35,536 nt of DNA. Origin: an uncultured Bacteroidales bacterium. Its GTDB lineage: Bacteria > Bacteroidota > Bacteroidia > Bacteroidales > Paludibacteraceae. The notes below the pieces were generated by a model. That model ran no database searches, was not told the DNA's origin, and worked only from the letters and a program-made list of their open reading frames with translations. Below are positions 1 to 7,296 of this stretch, piece by piece. Within the stretch, counting starts at the first letter, position 1. Each line of letters begins with the position of its first letter. Location: the NCBI GenBank assembly GCA_946403315.1, contig CAMIZK010000013.1, positions 1-35,536 on the forward strand, in the 5' to 3' direction. Both the position numbers and the translations under genes were made by a program.

Positions 1-188
1 AAATCATTGAGACGATCGTCTTGGCACTCCTCACGTGTTGTGCCGTGGCGCTGGGGATGACGGGTTGTAAGGTATGGCGGACGGTGAACACGACCGCGAC
101 GTACACGACGGCACAGGACTCGGCGAAAACGAGCACGACGATCCAGATGAAGACCGTGGAGGAGTACCATGGGGCGAAGAAGAAATGA
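1..188 (+). CDS. Small lipoprotein, 5' end outside window
   Basis: An open frame enters from the left edge and stops at the TGA at 186-188; the ORF track misses it because no start codon is inside the window. The visible ~61 residues begin with a hydrophobic stretch and a lipobox-like LGMTGC, followed by a Thr/Ser-rich, Lys-ending tail (GAKKK). This looks like a lipoprotein signal peptide with a short surface tail. Its size and layout recall the small 'smalltalk' proteins of Bacteroidota, but that is only a resemblance. It lies just upstream of two tandem paralogues (251-640, 721-1107) and is probably co-transcribed with them. Function unknown. Confidence 0.6.
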   Translation, partial: IIETIVLALLTCCAVALGMTGCKVWRTVNTTATYTTAQDSAKTSTTIQMKTVEEYHGAKKK

Positions 189-190
189 CG

Positions 191-229
191 CCGGCGACAA
201 CGATGTCGCCGAAATGCACATTATTAACC
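191..229 (+). repeat. Hairpin-bearing leader repeat, copy 1
   Basis: Contains a perfect 7 bp stem GGCGACA/TGTCGCC with loop ACGA, followed by GAAATGCACATT. The same block recurs at 660-698 ahead of the next paralogue. It starts 3 bp after the upstream stop codon and ends about 20 bp before the start codon, so it would lie in the mRNA leader. It could be a shared translational or processing signal, or just a by-product of gene duplication. Confidence 0.75.
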
Positions 230-250
230 ATTTAAAACCAAATTTTAACT

Positions 251-640
251 ATGGCAAAAGCGAGTTATGCACCCCTGTTTGAGACGGTATCGGGTGCGCT
301 GAACAAGATCAACAAGAAGAGTCCGCATGCGGCGGATCAGAAGATGGTACTGACGACGCACCGTAAGGCGCCGACCACGAATCCGGATTGCTCGAGGGTG
401 TACATTCGAGACCTCAATTCGATTACGCGCAGCACTCCGGTGACCGCGAAAGAGGCCGCTATCCGGCTCCGTTTCTCGACGGTGAGTCAGACGGTGAACA
501 CCCGAATGCACGACCTGACGAAGATCGCTGCAGATCAGGCAGCATTCCTGGCGCAGAAGGACAGCGCGGAAGGTAAGAAGACCCTGAAGAGCTATCTGTG
601 GGCGATCGAGGCGGAGGCGTACGATGCTCAGCAAGGGTAA
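251..640 (+). CDS. Uncharacterised protein, tandem paralogue 1
   Basis: 129 residues, no signal peptide and no membrane segment. It is clearly paralogous to the next gene: both share a THRxAPT segment, an Arg/Tyr-rich stretch, TPVT..EAA.RLRFSTV, and a C-terminal block DLTKIAADQ.AF.AQKD followed by GKKTLK. The conserved, basic and Gln-rich C-terminal half suggests a folded cytoplasmic domain, possibly nucleic-acid binding, but no known family is recognised. The genuine start is the ATG at 251 after the A/T-rich leader of the repeated hairpin element. Both paralogues probably share a transcript with the small lipoprotein upstream. Confidence 0.7.
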   Translation: MAKASYAPLFETVSGALNKINKKSPHAADQKMVLTTHRKAPTTNPDCSRVYIRDLNSITRSTPVTAKEAAIRLRFSTVSQTVNTRMHDLTKIAADQAAFLAQKDSAEGKKTLKSYLWAIEAEAYDAQQG

Positions 641-659
641 GGGGTTACGGGACCCGAAC

Positions 660-698
660 CCGGCGACAAAGATGTCGCCGAAATGCACATTGTTTAAC
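660..698 (+). repeat. Hairpin-bearing leader repeat, copy 2
   Basis: Near-identical to 191-229: the same 7 bp stem GGCGACA/TGTCGCC, loop AAGA instead of ACGA, then GAAATGCACATT. The loop and the A/T-rich part before the start codon differ while the stem and the following 12 bases are kept. A shorter echo (CCGAAAATGCA) lies after the second paralogue near 1113. Confidence 0.75.
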
Positions 699-720
699 AA
701 TCTAAATCTTAACGAAATTT

Positions 721-1107
721 ATGGCACATGTAGAATGGAGCGCCGGAATTGACAGTGTATCCGGCGCATTGAGTAAACCGGGTAAAGGCAGTCAGCACAG
801 TTGTAACAAAATGCTGATCGGTACCCACCGCGTAGCACCGACGGAGAACAACCAATGCAACCGCTTGTATCTCCGCAAGAAAACAGTACGCACCACGCCT
901 GTCACGCCGGATGAGGCAGCAGCACGCCTGCGGTTCTCGACCGTAGCCGCGATGGTGAAGCAGCGTAAAGGTGACCTCACCAAGATCGCAGCCGACCAGC
1001 AAGCCTTCATCGCCCAGAAGGACCTCCCCAGCGGTAAAAAGACCCTCAAGGCTTACTACTGGAAAGTCTGCGGTGACGAGTACGACCAGAACCTCGCTAA
1101 CGGTTAA
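721..1107 (+). CDS. Uncharacterised protein, tandem paralogue 2
   Basis: 128 residues, aligned end to end with the preceding gene. The N-terminal third differs most; the block from TPVT through DLTKIAADQQAF to GKKTLK and a final EYD is strongly shared. No signal peptide or transmembrane helix. The ATG at 721 follows the second copy of the hairpin leader. The pair looks like a tandem duplication that carried its leader, with enough divergence to suggest that both copies are retained. Function unknown; I do not recognise a named domain. Confidence 0.7.
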   Translation: MAHVEWSAGIDSVSGALSKPGKGSQHSCNKMLIGTHRVAPTENNQCNRLYLRKKTVRTTPVTPDEAAARLRFSTVAAMVKQRKGDLTKIAADQQAFIAQKDLPSGKKTLKAYYWKVCGDEYDQNLANG

Positions 1108-1151
1108 TCGTACCGAAAATGCAGAAAAATCTGCAAAAAGAATGGCATATG

Positions 1152-1183
1152 CTTGCATATGTCATTTTTTTTTTGTACCTTTG
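1152..1183 (+). promoter_or_regulatory. Promoter of the 1204 gene
   Basis: Boxes CTTG (1152-1155) and TACCTTTG (1176-1183) are separated by 20 bases that include a T-tract, matching the Bacteroidota primary sigma consensus. Two GCATATG words (1146-1152 and 1155-1161) lie at the upstream box. Confidence 0.75.
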
Positions 1184-1203
1184 CACGCTTTTTGGAAATA
1201 AAG

Positions 1204-1404
1204 ATGGAAATACTGATAGCAATAGGAGCGGTTTTGGTGGCGATGGTGCTGCTGAGCATAGGGGTGATACTGAGGAAGGATCATCGTTTTCGGTCGCAAC
1301 ATATCGCAGAGAATGCGCGTATGAAGCAGGATAAGATTCATTGCGCTACTTCCCAGGATAGAGAGGCTCGGAAAACATCCAAAATGGATGTTTCCGATTT
1401 GTAA
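1204..1404 (+). CDS. Small single-span membrane protein
   Basis: The ORF track offers starts at 1119 or 1153, but the promoter box ends at 1183, so the ATG at 1204 is the plausible start and gives 66 residues. An N-terminal hydrophobic helix (about residues 2-22, Ile/Val/Leu-rich) is followed by a basic tail with RKDHRFRSQHI, a single Cys in KIHC, and SQDREARK. Small membrane proteins of this layout are conserved in Bacteroidota, and the Cys-containing tail is loosely reminiscent of NqrM-type maturation factors; this is a weak inference. It precedes an OmpH-type chaperone gene by 65 bp of tandem repeat. Confidence 0.65.
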   Translation: MEILIAIGAVLVAMVLLSIGVILRKDHRFRSQHIAENARMKQDKIHCATSQDREARKTSKMDVSDL

Positions 1405-1447
1405 TTGGAGATTGGAAATTGGAGATTGGAAATTGGAAATTGCAGAT
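1402..1447 (+). repeat. Heptamer tandem repeat ATTGGAR
   Basis: About five degenerate copies of a 7-mer ATTGGAA/ATTGGAG fill the gap between the 1204 gene and the OmpH gene. The first copy overlaps the upstream TAA stop codon. Belongs to the dispersed short-tandem-repeat class described in the findings. Confidence 0.8.
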
Positions 1448-1469
1448 TTAAAAATTTAGATTTTAAGAT

Positions 1470-2108
1470 ATGAAAAAAGAAACAATTCAAAATGTAGTTA
1501 ATTCGGTTTTGGCAACGGCAGTCGTTGTCTTGTTTGTACTTCATTTCACTTGCGGCAGCAAGTCGTGTTCTGCTCCGGCAGAGCGTGCTCAGATCGAGGC
1601 ATCGGGTGAGTTGATGCCGATCGCGATTGTGAACACGGATTCGATCCTGTTGCATTACACCTTGGCCGTGGAGGCATCGGAGAAGCTGATGTCGCAATAT
1701 GAGGCGTCGATGGTGCAGCTGGACACGAAGGTGAAAGCCTTCCAGAAAGAGTATGCAACCTTCGAGAAGGACGTGATGGATTTCCAGAAGAAAGTGGAGG
1801 CCGGTGCGTTCCTGAGCCGTGAGCGTGCAGAGAGTGAGCAGAAAAAATTGCAGGACAAGGAGCAGCAGCTGATGGCCAAGCAGCAGGATCTGGAGAACCT
1901 GCGTCAGAAACTGAGCAACGACCTGATGGCTAACCAAGCGGCGCTGACCCAACAGCTGCAGGATTCCGTACAGGCGTATCTGAGCGAGTTCAATGCAGAC
2001 GGTCATCTGCACCTGATCGTCAACGACGCAGTGCTGCTGAATAAAGTAGCCGGCTACGATATTACCGAAGAGGTTATTGAGGCGCTCAATGCGAGATATG
2101 CAAAATGA
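1470..2108 (+). CDS. OmpH/Skp-family periplasmic chaperone
   Basis: 212 residues. An N-terminal hydrophobic segment (about residues 13-28) ends in a Cys-containing stretch (HFTCGSKSC), so the protein is probably anchored or lipidated at the inner membrane, facing the periplasm. The PIAIVNTDSIL strand is typical of the Skp body. A long, heptad-rich coiled coil with many Gln, Lys and Glu residues (about residues 65-160) forms the tentacle, and the C-terminal part returns to the beta core. Skp proteins hold unfolded outer-membrane proteins in the periplasm. The next gene encodes an outer-membrane barrel, a sensible neighbour. The TGA stop lies inside an AAAATGAAAAATG repeat. Confidence 0.85.
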   Translation: MKKETIQNVVNSVLATAVVVLFVLHFTCGSKSCSAPAERAQIEASGELMPIAIVNTDSILLHYTLAVEASEKLMSQYEASMVQLDTKVKAFQKEYATFEKDVMDFQKKVEAGAFLSRERAESEQKKLQDKEQQLMAKQQDLENLRQKLSNDLMANQAALTQQLQDSVQAYLSEFNADGHLHLIVNDAVLLNKVAGYDITEEVIEALNARYAK

Positions 2109-2230
2109 AAAATGAAAAATGAAAGGTGAAAGGTGAAAGGTGAAAGGTGAAAGGACATATAAGGTGAAAGGTGAAAGGTTAAAGGTAAAAGGGATTCTTT
2201 TCCTTTCAATTTTCATTTTTCAATTTTCAA
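2104..2230 (+). repeat. Tandem repeats GGTGAAA and inverted TTTTCAA
   Basis: A run of AAAATGA units turns into many copies of the 7-mer GGTGAAA, then after a short spacer into the opposite-sense words CCTTTCAATTTTCATTTTTC. The first half spans the stop codon of the OmpH gene and the start of the next gene. The second half encodes the hydrophobic core of that gene's signal peptide. Opposed copies could form a weak stem. Confidence 0.8.
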
Positions 2231-3996
2231 CTTGTCTGGCGCAACGAATTCCGGAGATGATCGAGTACACGGAGGTGTATGATTTTCTGGAGGAGTTGAC
2301 GACGGACGGCGTCATACGCACCAATGCGGCCATCAAGCCGTACACGCGGGATTATATCGCGGCGCGGTTGATGGAGGCGCAGGCTAAGGACTCGTTGCTG
2401 AACAAACGGCAGAAGGACGACTTGCAGTTCTACCTGCAGGACTATGCCTTGGAATGCGACACCCTGCCGACGTATTTCAGTTATGGTCACCGGCATGTGA
2501 CGCAATGGAAGACGGAGGTGTCGAATCTGAACCTCGCTGACCCGAGTCTGCATATCCTGACCAAAGACAAGATCTTCAAGATGCGTGTGCGTCCGATATT
2601 GGGCATGGACCTGAGTTACAACAAGAAGGGTCTATGGCAGCACCGCGTCTATGGCGCCGAACTGCAGATGGATATTGCGCATCATCTCAGTATCTGGGGT
2701 TCGATACGCGATAACAGCTGGTCCGGTTTAGGTGTGGACGGTTCCAAACTGACCAAGCCGGGATATCTGAACAACCTGGCCGGTGTGCAGTACAAGGAAG
2801 CGAACTACGGCGGTGACTTCTCCGATTCGAGAGGAGGTATATCGCTCTACACCTGGTGGGGTTCCATCGGTGTACAACGGGAACGGATCACCTGGGGTGA
2901 CGCACAGCATTGTTCGAACATCCTGTCCGGTCATAACCCGGCGGTACCGATGTTCACCATCCAACTGACGCCCTGCAAATGGTTCCAATTCGATTATTTC
3001 CATGCATGGCTGCCGTCGAACGTGATCGATTCCACCTATTACTATACCGAACGCGAGAAAGAAGGCGTGACGGGTAGGGAATATCGTCCGGCCAATAAGT
3101 TCATGGCGGCGAATATGTTCACTTTCATGCCCTGTAAGTACGTGCAGTTCAGTTTCGGTAACTCGATTGTGTATGCGGAACGGAACGTGCAAGCGGCGTA
3201 TTTCATTCCTATCGCGTTCTATAAGTCGCTGGATCACCTGCTGACGAAGGGCTTGGGTTCGGAGAACCAGAACAGTCAGGCTTTTGCCACCATCACGGTA
3301 CGCCCGACGGATCATCTGCGGCTGTACGGTTCGTTCTTCCTGGATGAGTTTAAGTTAGCGCGTCTGAAGAAAGATAATCCGGAGCATAACCTCGTGTCGT
3401 ACTTAGTGGGCTTTAACTGGTCCGGCTGGCCGGTGAAGGGTCTGTCGGTACGCGGTGAGTTCATGCGTTCGTATATCGCCTGTTACACCCATTCGATCAA
3501 GGTGCTGGACTTCACGTCCAACAGTTACAACATGGGCCATTATATGGGCGACAACGCGCAGTCGATCTTTGTGCAGTTGAGTTACCGTCCGGTACGTGGT
3601 CTTAGGCTGACCTTGGACTATACGCAGGACACCAAGTACCGTGCGTATGATTATATCCGTGCTTACATTGCCGGACAACGGAATACGACCACACCGATCA
3701 TCGCGCAGAAACCCTTTGACGAACCCATCTGGCGCAATGACCAGGTGCAGTTCAGGGCGACGTATGAGGTGTTTAATAACTGCTATGCGCATGTGGATTT
3801 TACATGGAACAACGCCCGTGCCTATGCGCCTACGTCGGAAAGGATTCCGGGTGAAGACCGGGGATGGAATGCCGACGGTACGTCCAAGGAGTTAGCAGGC
3901 GATGAGTTGGCGAACTACTACCTCAATAAATATACCCCGACATACCTGCAGGGTGTGAACTACACGTTCAGTTGTGGGTTGAGTTTCGGGTTTTAA
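2140..3996 (+). CDS. Outer-membrane beta-barrel protein, Wzi-like
   Basis: About 618 residues. The signal peptide has a long basic n-region (KGER..KVKGER), a core FLSIFIFQF and a CLAQ cleavage-like end, followed by a mature start RIPEMIEYTEVYDFL. The rest is rich in alternating aromatic/polar strands typical of a large outer-membrane barrel and ends GLSFGF, a usual C-terminal Phe signal. The architecture fits Bacteroidota proteins annotated as capsule assembly Wzi family; I infer this from recall, not from a search. No ATG is available ahead of the signal peptide: the start is a GTG at 2140 or 2164, both inside the GGTGAAA repeat. Confidence 0.7.
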   Translation: MKGERTYKVKGERLKVKGILFLSIFIFQFSTCLAQRIPEMIEYTEVYDFLEELTTDGVIRTNAAIKPYTRDYIAARLMEAQAKDSLLNKRQKDDLQFYLQDYALECDTLPTYFSYGHRHVTQWKTEVSNLNLADPSLHILTKDKIFKMRVRPILGMDLSYNKKGLWQHRVYGAELQMDIAHHLSIWGSIRDNSWSGLGVDGSKLTKPGYLNNLAGVQYKEANYGGDFSDSRGGISLYTWWGSIGVQRERITWGDAQHCSNILSGHNPAVPMFTIQLTPCKWFQFDYFHAWLPSNVIDSTYYYTEREKEGVTGREYRPANKFMAANMFTFMPCKYVQFSFGNSIVYAERNVQAAYFIPIAFYKSLDHLLTKGLGSENQNSQAFATITVRPTDHLRLYGSFFLDEFKLARLKKDNPEHNLVSYLVGFNWSGWPVKGLSVRGEFMRSYIACYTHSIKVLDFTSNSYNMGHYMGDNAQSIFVQLSYRPVRGLRLTLDYTQDTKYRAYDYIRAYIAGQRNTTTPIIAQKPFDEPIWRNDQVQFRATYEVFNNCYAHVDFTWNNARAYAPTSERIPGEDRGWNADGTSKELAGDELANYYLNKYTPTYLQGVNYTFSCGLSFGF

Positions 3997-4000
3997 TGAA

Positions 4001-4064
4001 TAGACCGGTCTACGACCTCAAAGTAGAAAGACCGCTTCGCTCAAAGTAGAAAGCAATTTGTAGA
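4001..4064 (+). repeat. CTCAAAGTAGAAAG repeat, left flank of four-helix gene
   Basis: Starts with the palindrome TAGACCGGTCTA, followed by two copies of CTCAAAGTAGAAAG joined by ACCGCTTCG. The 15-mer AAAGTAGAAAGACCG (4020-4034) is repeated exactly in inverse orientation at 4464-4478, on the other side of the gene at 4070. Related copies occur at 9462 and inside the carboxyltransferase gene at 5981. Confidence 0.85.
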
Positions 4065-4069
4065 AAGCT

Positions 4070-4441
4070 ATGATACATAATTTTAGAGAATTAGTTGTTT
4101 GGCAAAAGTCAATGGAGTTGACTAAGCAGGTGTATGCACAGACAAAGGCGTTCCCTTCCCATGAGTTATATGGATTGACTTCTCAAATACAAAGAGCAGC
4201 GGTATCTATTCCAACCAATATAGCAGAAGGAGCAGGCCGTTCTACCAATAAGGACTTATGCCATTTCTTAAGTTTCTCAATAGGTTCTGCTTACGAACTT
4301 GAAACAGAACTTAGTCTTGCAAAAGAGTTTGAGTATATAAGTGCAGATGTATACGAGGATTTACATCTACAACTTATAGAGGTACAGAAAATGTTATATG
4401 GATTAATAAATAAACACCAAAATATTAATGACGGAAAGTAG
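4070..4441 (+). CDS. Four-helix-bundle protein, S23/IVS family
   Basis: 123 residues, full length for the family also called 23S rRNA-intervening-sequence protein. Diagnostic features are an N-terminal F.ELVVWQKSMEL helix, FPSHELYGLTSQIQRAAVSIP, NIAEGAGR, and a GSAYELETEL helix. Members form ring-shaped multimers of four-helix bundles; they occur inside rRNA intervening sequences, alone in intergenic regions, and as relatives of the Avd accessory protein of diversity-generating retroelements. Here it sits between inverted copies of a 15 bp repeat and is more A/T-rich than its neighbours, suggesting that gene and flanks form one transferable unit. Cellular function unknown. Confidence 0.9.
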   Translation: MIHNFRELVVWQKSMELTKQVYAQTKAFPSHELYGLTSQIQRAAVSIPTNIAEGAGRSTNKDLCHFLSFSIGSAYELETELSLAKEFEYISADVYEDLHLQLIEVQKMLYGLINKHQNINDGK

Positions 4442-4490
4442 ATGGCTTTGAGTAGCTTGTCTACGGTCTTTCTACTTTCTACTTTTTACT
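4442..4490 (-). repeat. Inverted right-flank repeat of four-helix gene
   Basis: Contains CGGTCTTTCTACTTT (4464-4478), the exact reverse complement of 4020-4034, followed by further TCTACTTT words, with a CTTTGAG word nearer the gene. It fills nearly the whole gap to the carboxyltransferase start. Confidence 0.85.
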
Positions 4491-4494
4491 TATC

Positions 4495-6138
4495 ATGAAA
4501 AAAGAAATTCAATTCTCCCTTGTCTATCGGGACATGTGGCAGAGTAGTGGCAAGTATGTGCCGCGTAAAGATCAATTGGCGAAGATTGCACCCGTCATCA
4601 TCGACATGGGTTGCTTTGACCGTGTGGAGACCAACGGCGGTGCCAGTGAGCAAGTGAACCTCTTGTACGGCGAGAACCCGAACCAAGCCGTTCGTACGTT
4701 CTGCAAGCCGTTCAACGAGGCGGGTATCAAGACCCATATGTTGGACCGTGGTCTGAACGCATTGCGTATGAACCCGGTACCGGCCGATGTGCGTCAACTC
4801 ATGTACAAAGTAAAACATGCGCAAGGCACGGATATCACCCGTATCTTCTGCGGTCTGAATGATCCCCGTAACATCATCCCGTCTATCAAATGGGCCAAGG
4901 AAGCCGGTATGACGGCGCAGGCCACGATGTGTATCACCTATTCGAAGGTACACACGGCGGAGTACTATATCAACCTTGCCGAGCAACTGATTGCAGGCGG
5001 TGCGCAGGAGATCTGTCTGAAGGACATGGCGGGTATCGGTCGTCCGCATATGCTCGGCGTTATCGTAGCCGCAATCAAGGAGAAACATCCGGATATCATC
5101 ATTCAGTACCACGGTCATACCGGACCGGGTTTCAGTGTGGCTTCGATGCTCGAAGTGGCCAAAGCCGGTGGTGACGTGCTGGACGTAGCGATGGAACCGC
5201 TCAGTTGGGGTAAGGTACATCCGGACGTGATCACCATTCAGGCGATGCTCAAAGATGCCGGATTCCTGGTAAAAGATATCAACATGAAAGCCTACATGGA
5301 GGCACGTTCGCTCACGCAGGAGTTCATCGATGATTTCCTCGGTTATTGGATCGATCCGAAGAATGCGCTCATGACCTCGTTGCTCGTAGGCTGCGGTCTG
5401 CCGGGCGGTATGATGGGTTCGCTCATGGCGGATCTCAAAGGCATGCATGCGGCGATCAATGCGAACCTCAAGAAGAAAGGCGAGAAAGAACTGAGCGAAG
5501 ACGAGTTGTTGGTTCAACTCTTCGACGAGGTACAGCGTATCTGGCCGATGTTGGGAACACCGTGTCTCGTGACACCGTTCAGTCAGTACGTGAAGAACGC
5601 GGCACTCATGAACCTCTTCAGCCGTTCGATGGGCGAGAAAGACTTCACGCGCATGGACCCGGCGATGTGGGGTATGATCCTTGGTAAGTCCGGTAAGTTA
5701 CCGGGTGAGTTGGCTCCTGAGATCATCGAATTGGCGAAAGAGAAAGGCTATGAGTTCTACACTGACGATCCGCAGAAGTTGTATCCGAACGTGCTGCCGC
5801 AGTTCATCAAAGAGATGAAGGAACTGGGTTGGGATAGAGGACAGGACGACGAGGAGTTGTTCGAGTTCGCTATGCACGAGAAGCAGTACCGTGAGTACAA
5901 GAGCGGTCTGGCCAAAGAGCAGTTCCTCAAGGACCTCGAAGAGCGTCGTGCGAAAGCAGGAGTAGTAGTCGAAAGTCAAAAGACCGCTCCGCTCAAAGAT
6001 GAAAGCAAAAATGCTGACGAGTTGGCTGCTGTAGCATATGCTTTGTACTTGGCAGGCAAGAAACCCAAAGAGGGTATTATCACGCTGCCGGAAATTCACC
6101 CATCTGCATGGAATCATAAATATTATACACTTAAATAA
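4495..6138 (+). CDS. Biotin-dependent carboxyltransferase (OadA/5S type)
   Basis: 547 residues. Matches the carboxyltransferase subunit shared by oxaloacetate decarboxylase alpha, pyruvate carboxylase subunit B and transcarboxylase 5S. It opens with [10 protein letters not shown] (substrate loop), has the carbamylated-lysine motif LKDMAG (K176) and the metal-binding pair HGH (H206, H208) in a TIM barrel, then a helical post-barrel domain. No biotinyl domain (no AMKM) is present, so a separate biotin carrier is needed. After about residue 490 a linker derived from a dispersed DNA repeat leads to a ~40 residue tail ([13 protein letters not shown]...PEIHPSAW) resembling the cytoplasmic end of OadG gamma subunits. 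The exact substrate, pyruvate/oxaloacetate or methylmalonyl-CoA, cannot be fixed. serC starts 1 bp after its stop. Confidence 0.85.
   Translation: MKKEIQFSLVYRDMWQSSGKYVPRKDQLAKIAPVIIDMGCFDRVETNGGASEQVNLLYGENPNQAVRTFCKPFNEAGIKTHMLDRGLNALRMNPVPADVRQLMYKVKHAQGTDITRIFCGLNDPRNIIPSIKWAKEAGMTAQATMCITYSKVHTAEYYINLAEQLIAGGAQEICLKDMAGIGRPHMLGVIVAAIKEKHPDIIIQYHGHTGPGFSVASMLEVAKAGGDVLDVAMEPLSWGKVHPDVITIQAMLKDAGFLVKDINMKAYMEARSLTQEFIDDFLGYWIDPKNALMTSLLVGCGLPGGMMGSLMADLKGMHAAINANLKKKGEKELSEDELLVQLFDEVQRIWPMLGTPCLVTPFSQYVKNAALMNLFSRSMGEKDFTRMDPAMWGMILGKSGKLPGELAPEIIELAKEKGYEFYTDDPQKLYPNVLPQFIKEMKELGWDRGQDDEELFEFAMHEKQYREYKSGLAKEQFLKDLEERRAKAGVVVESQKTAPLKDESKNADELAAVAYALYLAGKKPKEGIITLPEIHPSAWNHKYYTLK
5972..6012 (+). 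repeat. In-frame copy of the AGACCGCTnCGCTCAAAG repeat
   Basis: AGACCGCTCCGCTCAAAG at 5981-5998 matches the intergenic copies at 9463 (A at the variable base) and 4029 (T at that base). Here it is read in frame as [10 protein letters not shown] between the catalytic body and the tail of the carboxyltransferase. Confidence 0.85.
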
Positions 6139-6139
6139 C

Positions 6140-7219
6140 ATGAAAAAGTATAACTTTAATGCAGGACCGAGTATCCTGCCGCAAGAAGTGATCAAACAGA
6201 CTGCAGAAGCGGTCATCGATTTTCAAGGTGAAGGACTTTCTGTACTGGAGATCTCCCACCGTGCGAAATATTTCCAACCCGTCATGGACGAGGCGGAAGC
6301 ACTGATGAAAGAACTGCTCAATATCCCGGAGGGATACCGTGTGCTGTTCTTAGGCGGTGGTGCCAGCCTGCAGTTCTGCATGGTGCCGTTTAACCTGTTA
6401 GAGCACAAGGCAGCGTACCTGAACACCGGTGTATGGAGCAAGAAAGCACTGAAAGAAGCAAAGGGTTTCGGTGAAGCAGTCGAAGTAGCTGCCAGCACGG
6501 ATTCGATTCCGACGGACTATGAGATTCCGCAGGATGCCGATTACTTCCATATCACCACCAACAACACCATCTTCGGTACCGAGATCAACGATGAGAAACT
6601 CGCTGAGATCTACCGCAAGAAAGGTAAAGTAGCTTTGGTAGCTGATATGAGTTCGGATATCCTGAGTCGTCCGATCGACGTGAGCCAGTACGACATCATC
6701 TACGGTGGTGCGCAGAAGAACTTAGCGCCGGCCGGTGTGACCTTCGTGATCATTAAAGAGAGTTGCCTCGGTAAAGTGAGCCGTTATATCCCGACGATGC
6801 TGAACTACCAGACGCATATCGACAACGGATCGATGTTCAATACCCCGCCGGTACTGCCGGTTTATACCGCTGTGCTGACGCTGCGTTGGCTCAAAGCAAA
6901 CGGTGGTGTGAAATGGATTCAGGCACGTAACAAAGCCAAAGCCGACTTGCTGTACAAGTGCCTCGATGAGTCCAAACTCTTCATGCCGACGATCTCCAAA
7001 AAAGAGGATCGCAGCTGCATGAACATCTGCTTCGTCTTCAAGCCGGAGTATGCGGAGTTGCAGGATGACTTCTTTAAGTTCGCTACTGAGCGTGGTATGG
7101 TAGGAATCAAGGGTCACCGTCTGGTAGGCGGATTCCGTGCTTCCTGCTACAATGCGATGGATATCGAAGGTGTGCAGGCACTGGTAGATTGCATCCATGA
7201 ATATGAGAAACTCCATTAA
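6140..7219 (+). CDS. serC: Phosphoserine aminotransferase
   Basis: 359 residues from the ATG at 6140; the longer ORF (6038) would overlap the preceding gene. A class-V aminotransferase of serine biosynthesis, it transfers an amino group from glutamate to 3-phosphohydroxypyruvate with pyridoxal phosphate. Diagnostic features are the N-terminal [11 protein letters not shown], the GGGASLQF cofactor loop, and the PLP lysine in [12 protein letters not shown] (K193). The C-terminal [10 protein letters not shown] segment is also typical. It follows the carboxyltransferase by 1 bp and is followed 77 bp later by serA, so both serine-pathway steps are co-transcribed. Confidence 0.95.
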   Translation: MKKYNFNAGPSILPQEVIKQTAEAVIDFQGEGLSVLEISHRAKYFQPVMDEAEALMKELLNIPEGYRVLFLGGGASLQFCMVPFNLLEHKAAYLNTGVWSKKALKEAKGFGEAVEVAASTDSIPTDYEIPQDADYFHITTNNTIFGTEINDEKLAEIYRKKGKVALVADMSSDILSRPIDVSQYDIIYGGAQKNLAPAGVTFVIIKESCLGKVSRYIPTMLNYQTHIDNGSMFNTPPVLPVYTAVLTLRWLKANGGVKWIQARNKAKADLLYKCLDESKLFMPTISKKEDRSCMNICFVFKPEYAELQDDFFKFATERGMVGIKGHRLVGGFRASCYNAMDIEGVQALVDCIHEYEKLH

Positions 7220-7296
7220 TTATGGGCTTCTCCTATATCATGCCTGTGACACATATCAAAGGCAAAACATTGGAATTAACCTCATTATTTGAAACA

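Noticed and set aside
1119-1203. Longer versions of the small membrane protein
   Set aside because: They start upstream of or within the promoter boxes ending at 1183.
1402-1447. CRISPR-like regularity in short repeats
   Set aside because: Units are 7-9 bp, contiguous and without spacers; no cas genes.
1338-2216. 292-residue minus-strand ORF
   Set aside because: Shadow of the OmpH gene and its flanking repeats; low-complexity translation and no promoter or ribosome site.
4486-5517. 343-residue minus-strand ORF
   Set aside because: Antisense shadow of the carboxyltransferase, which has clear catalytic motifs.
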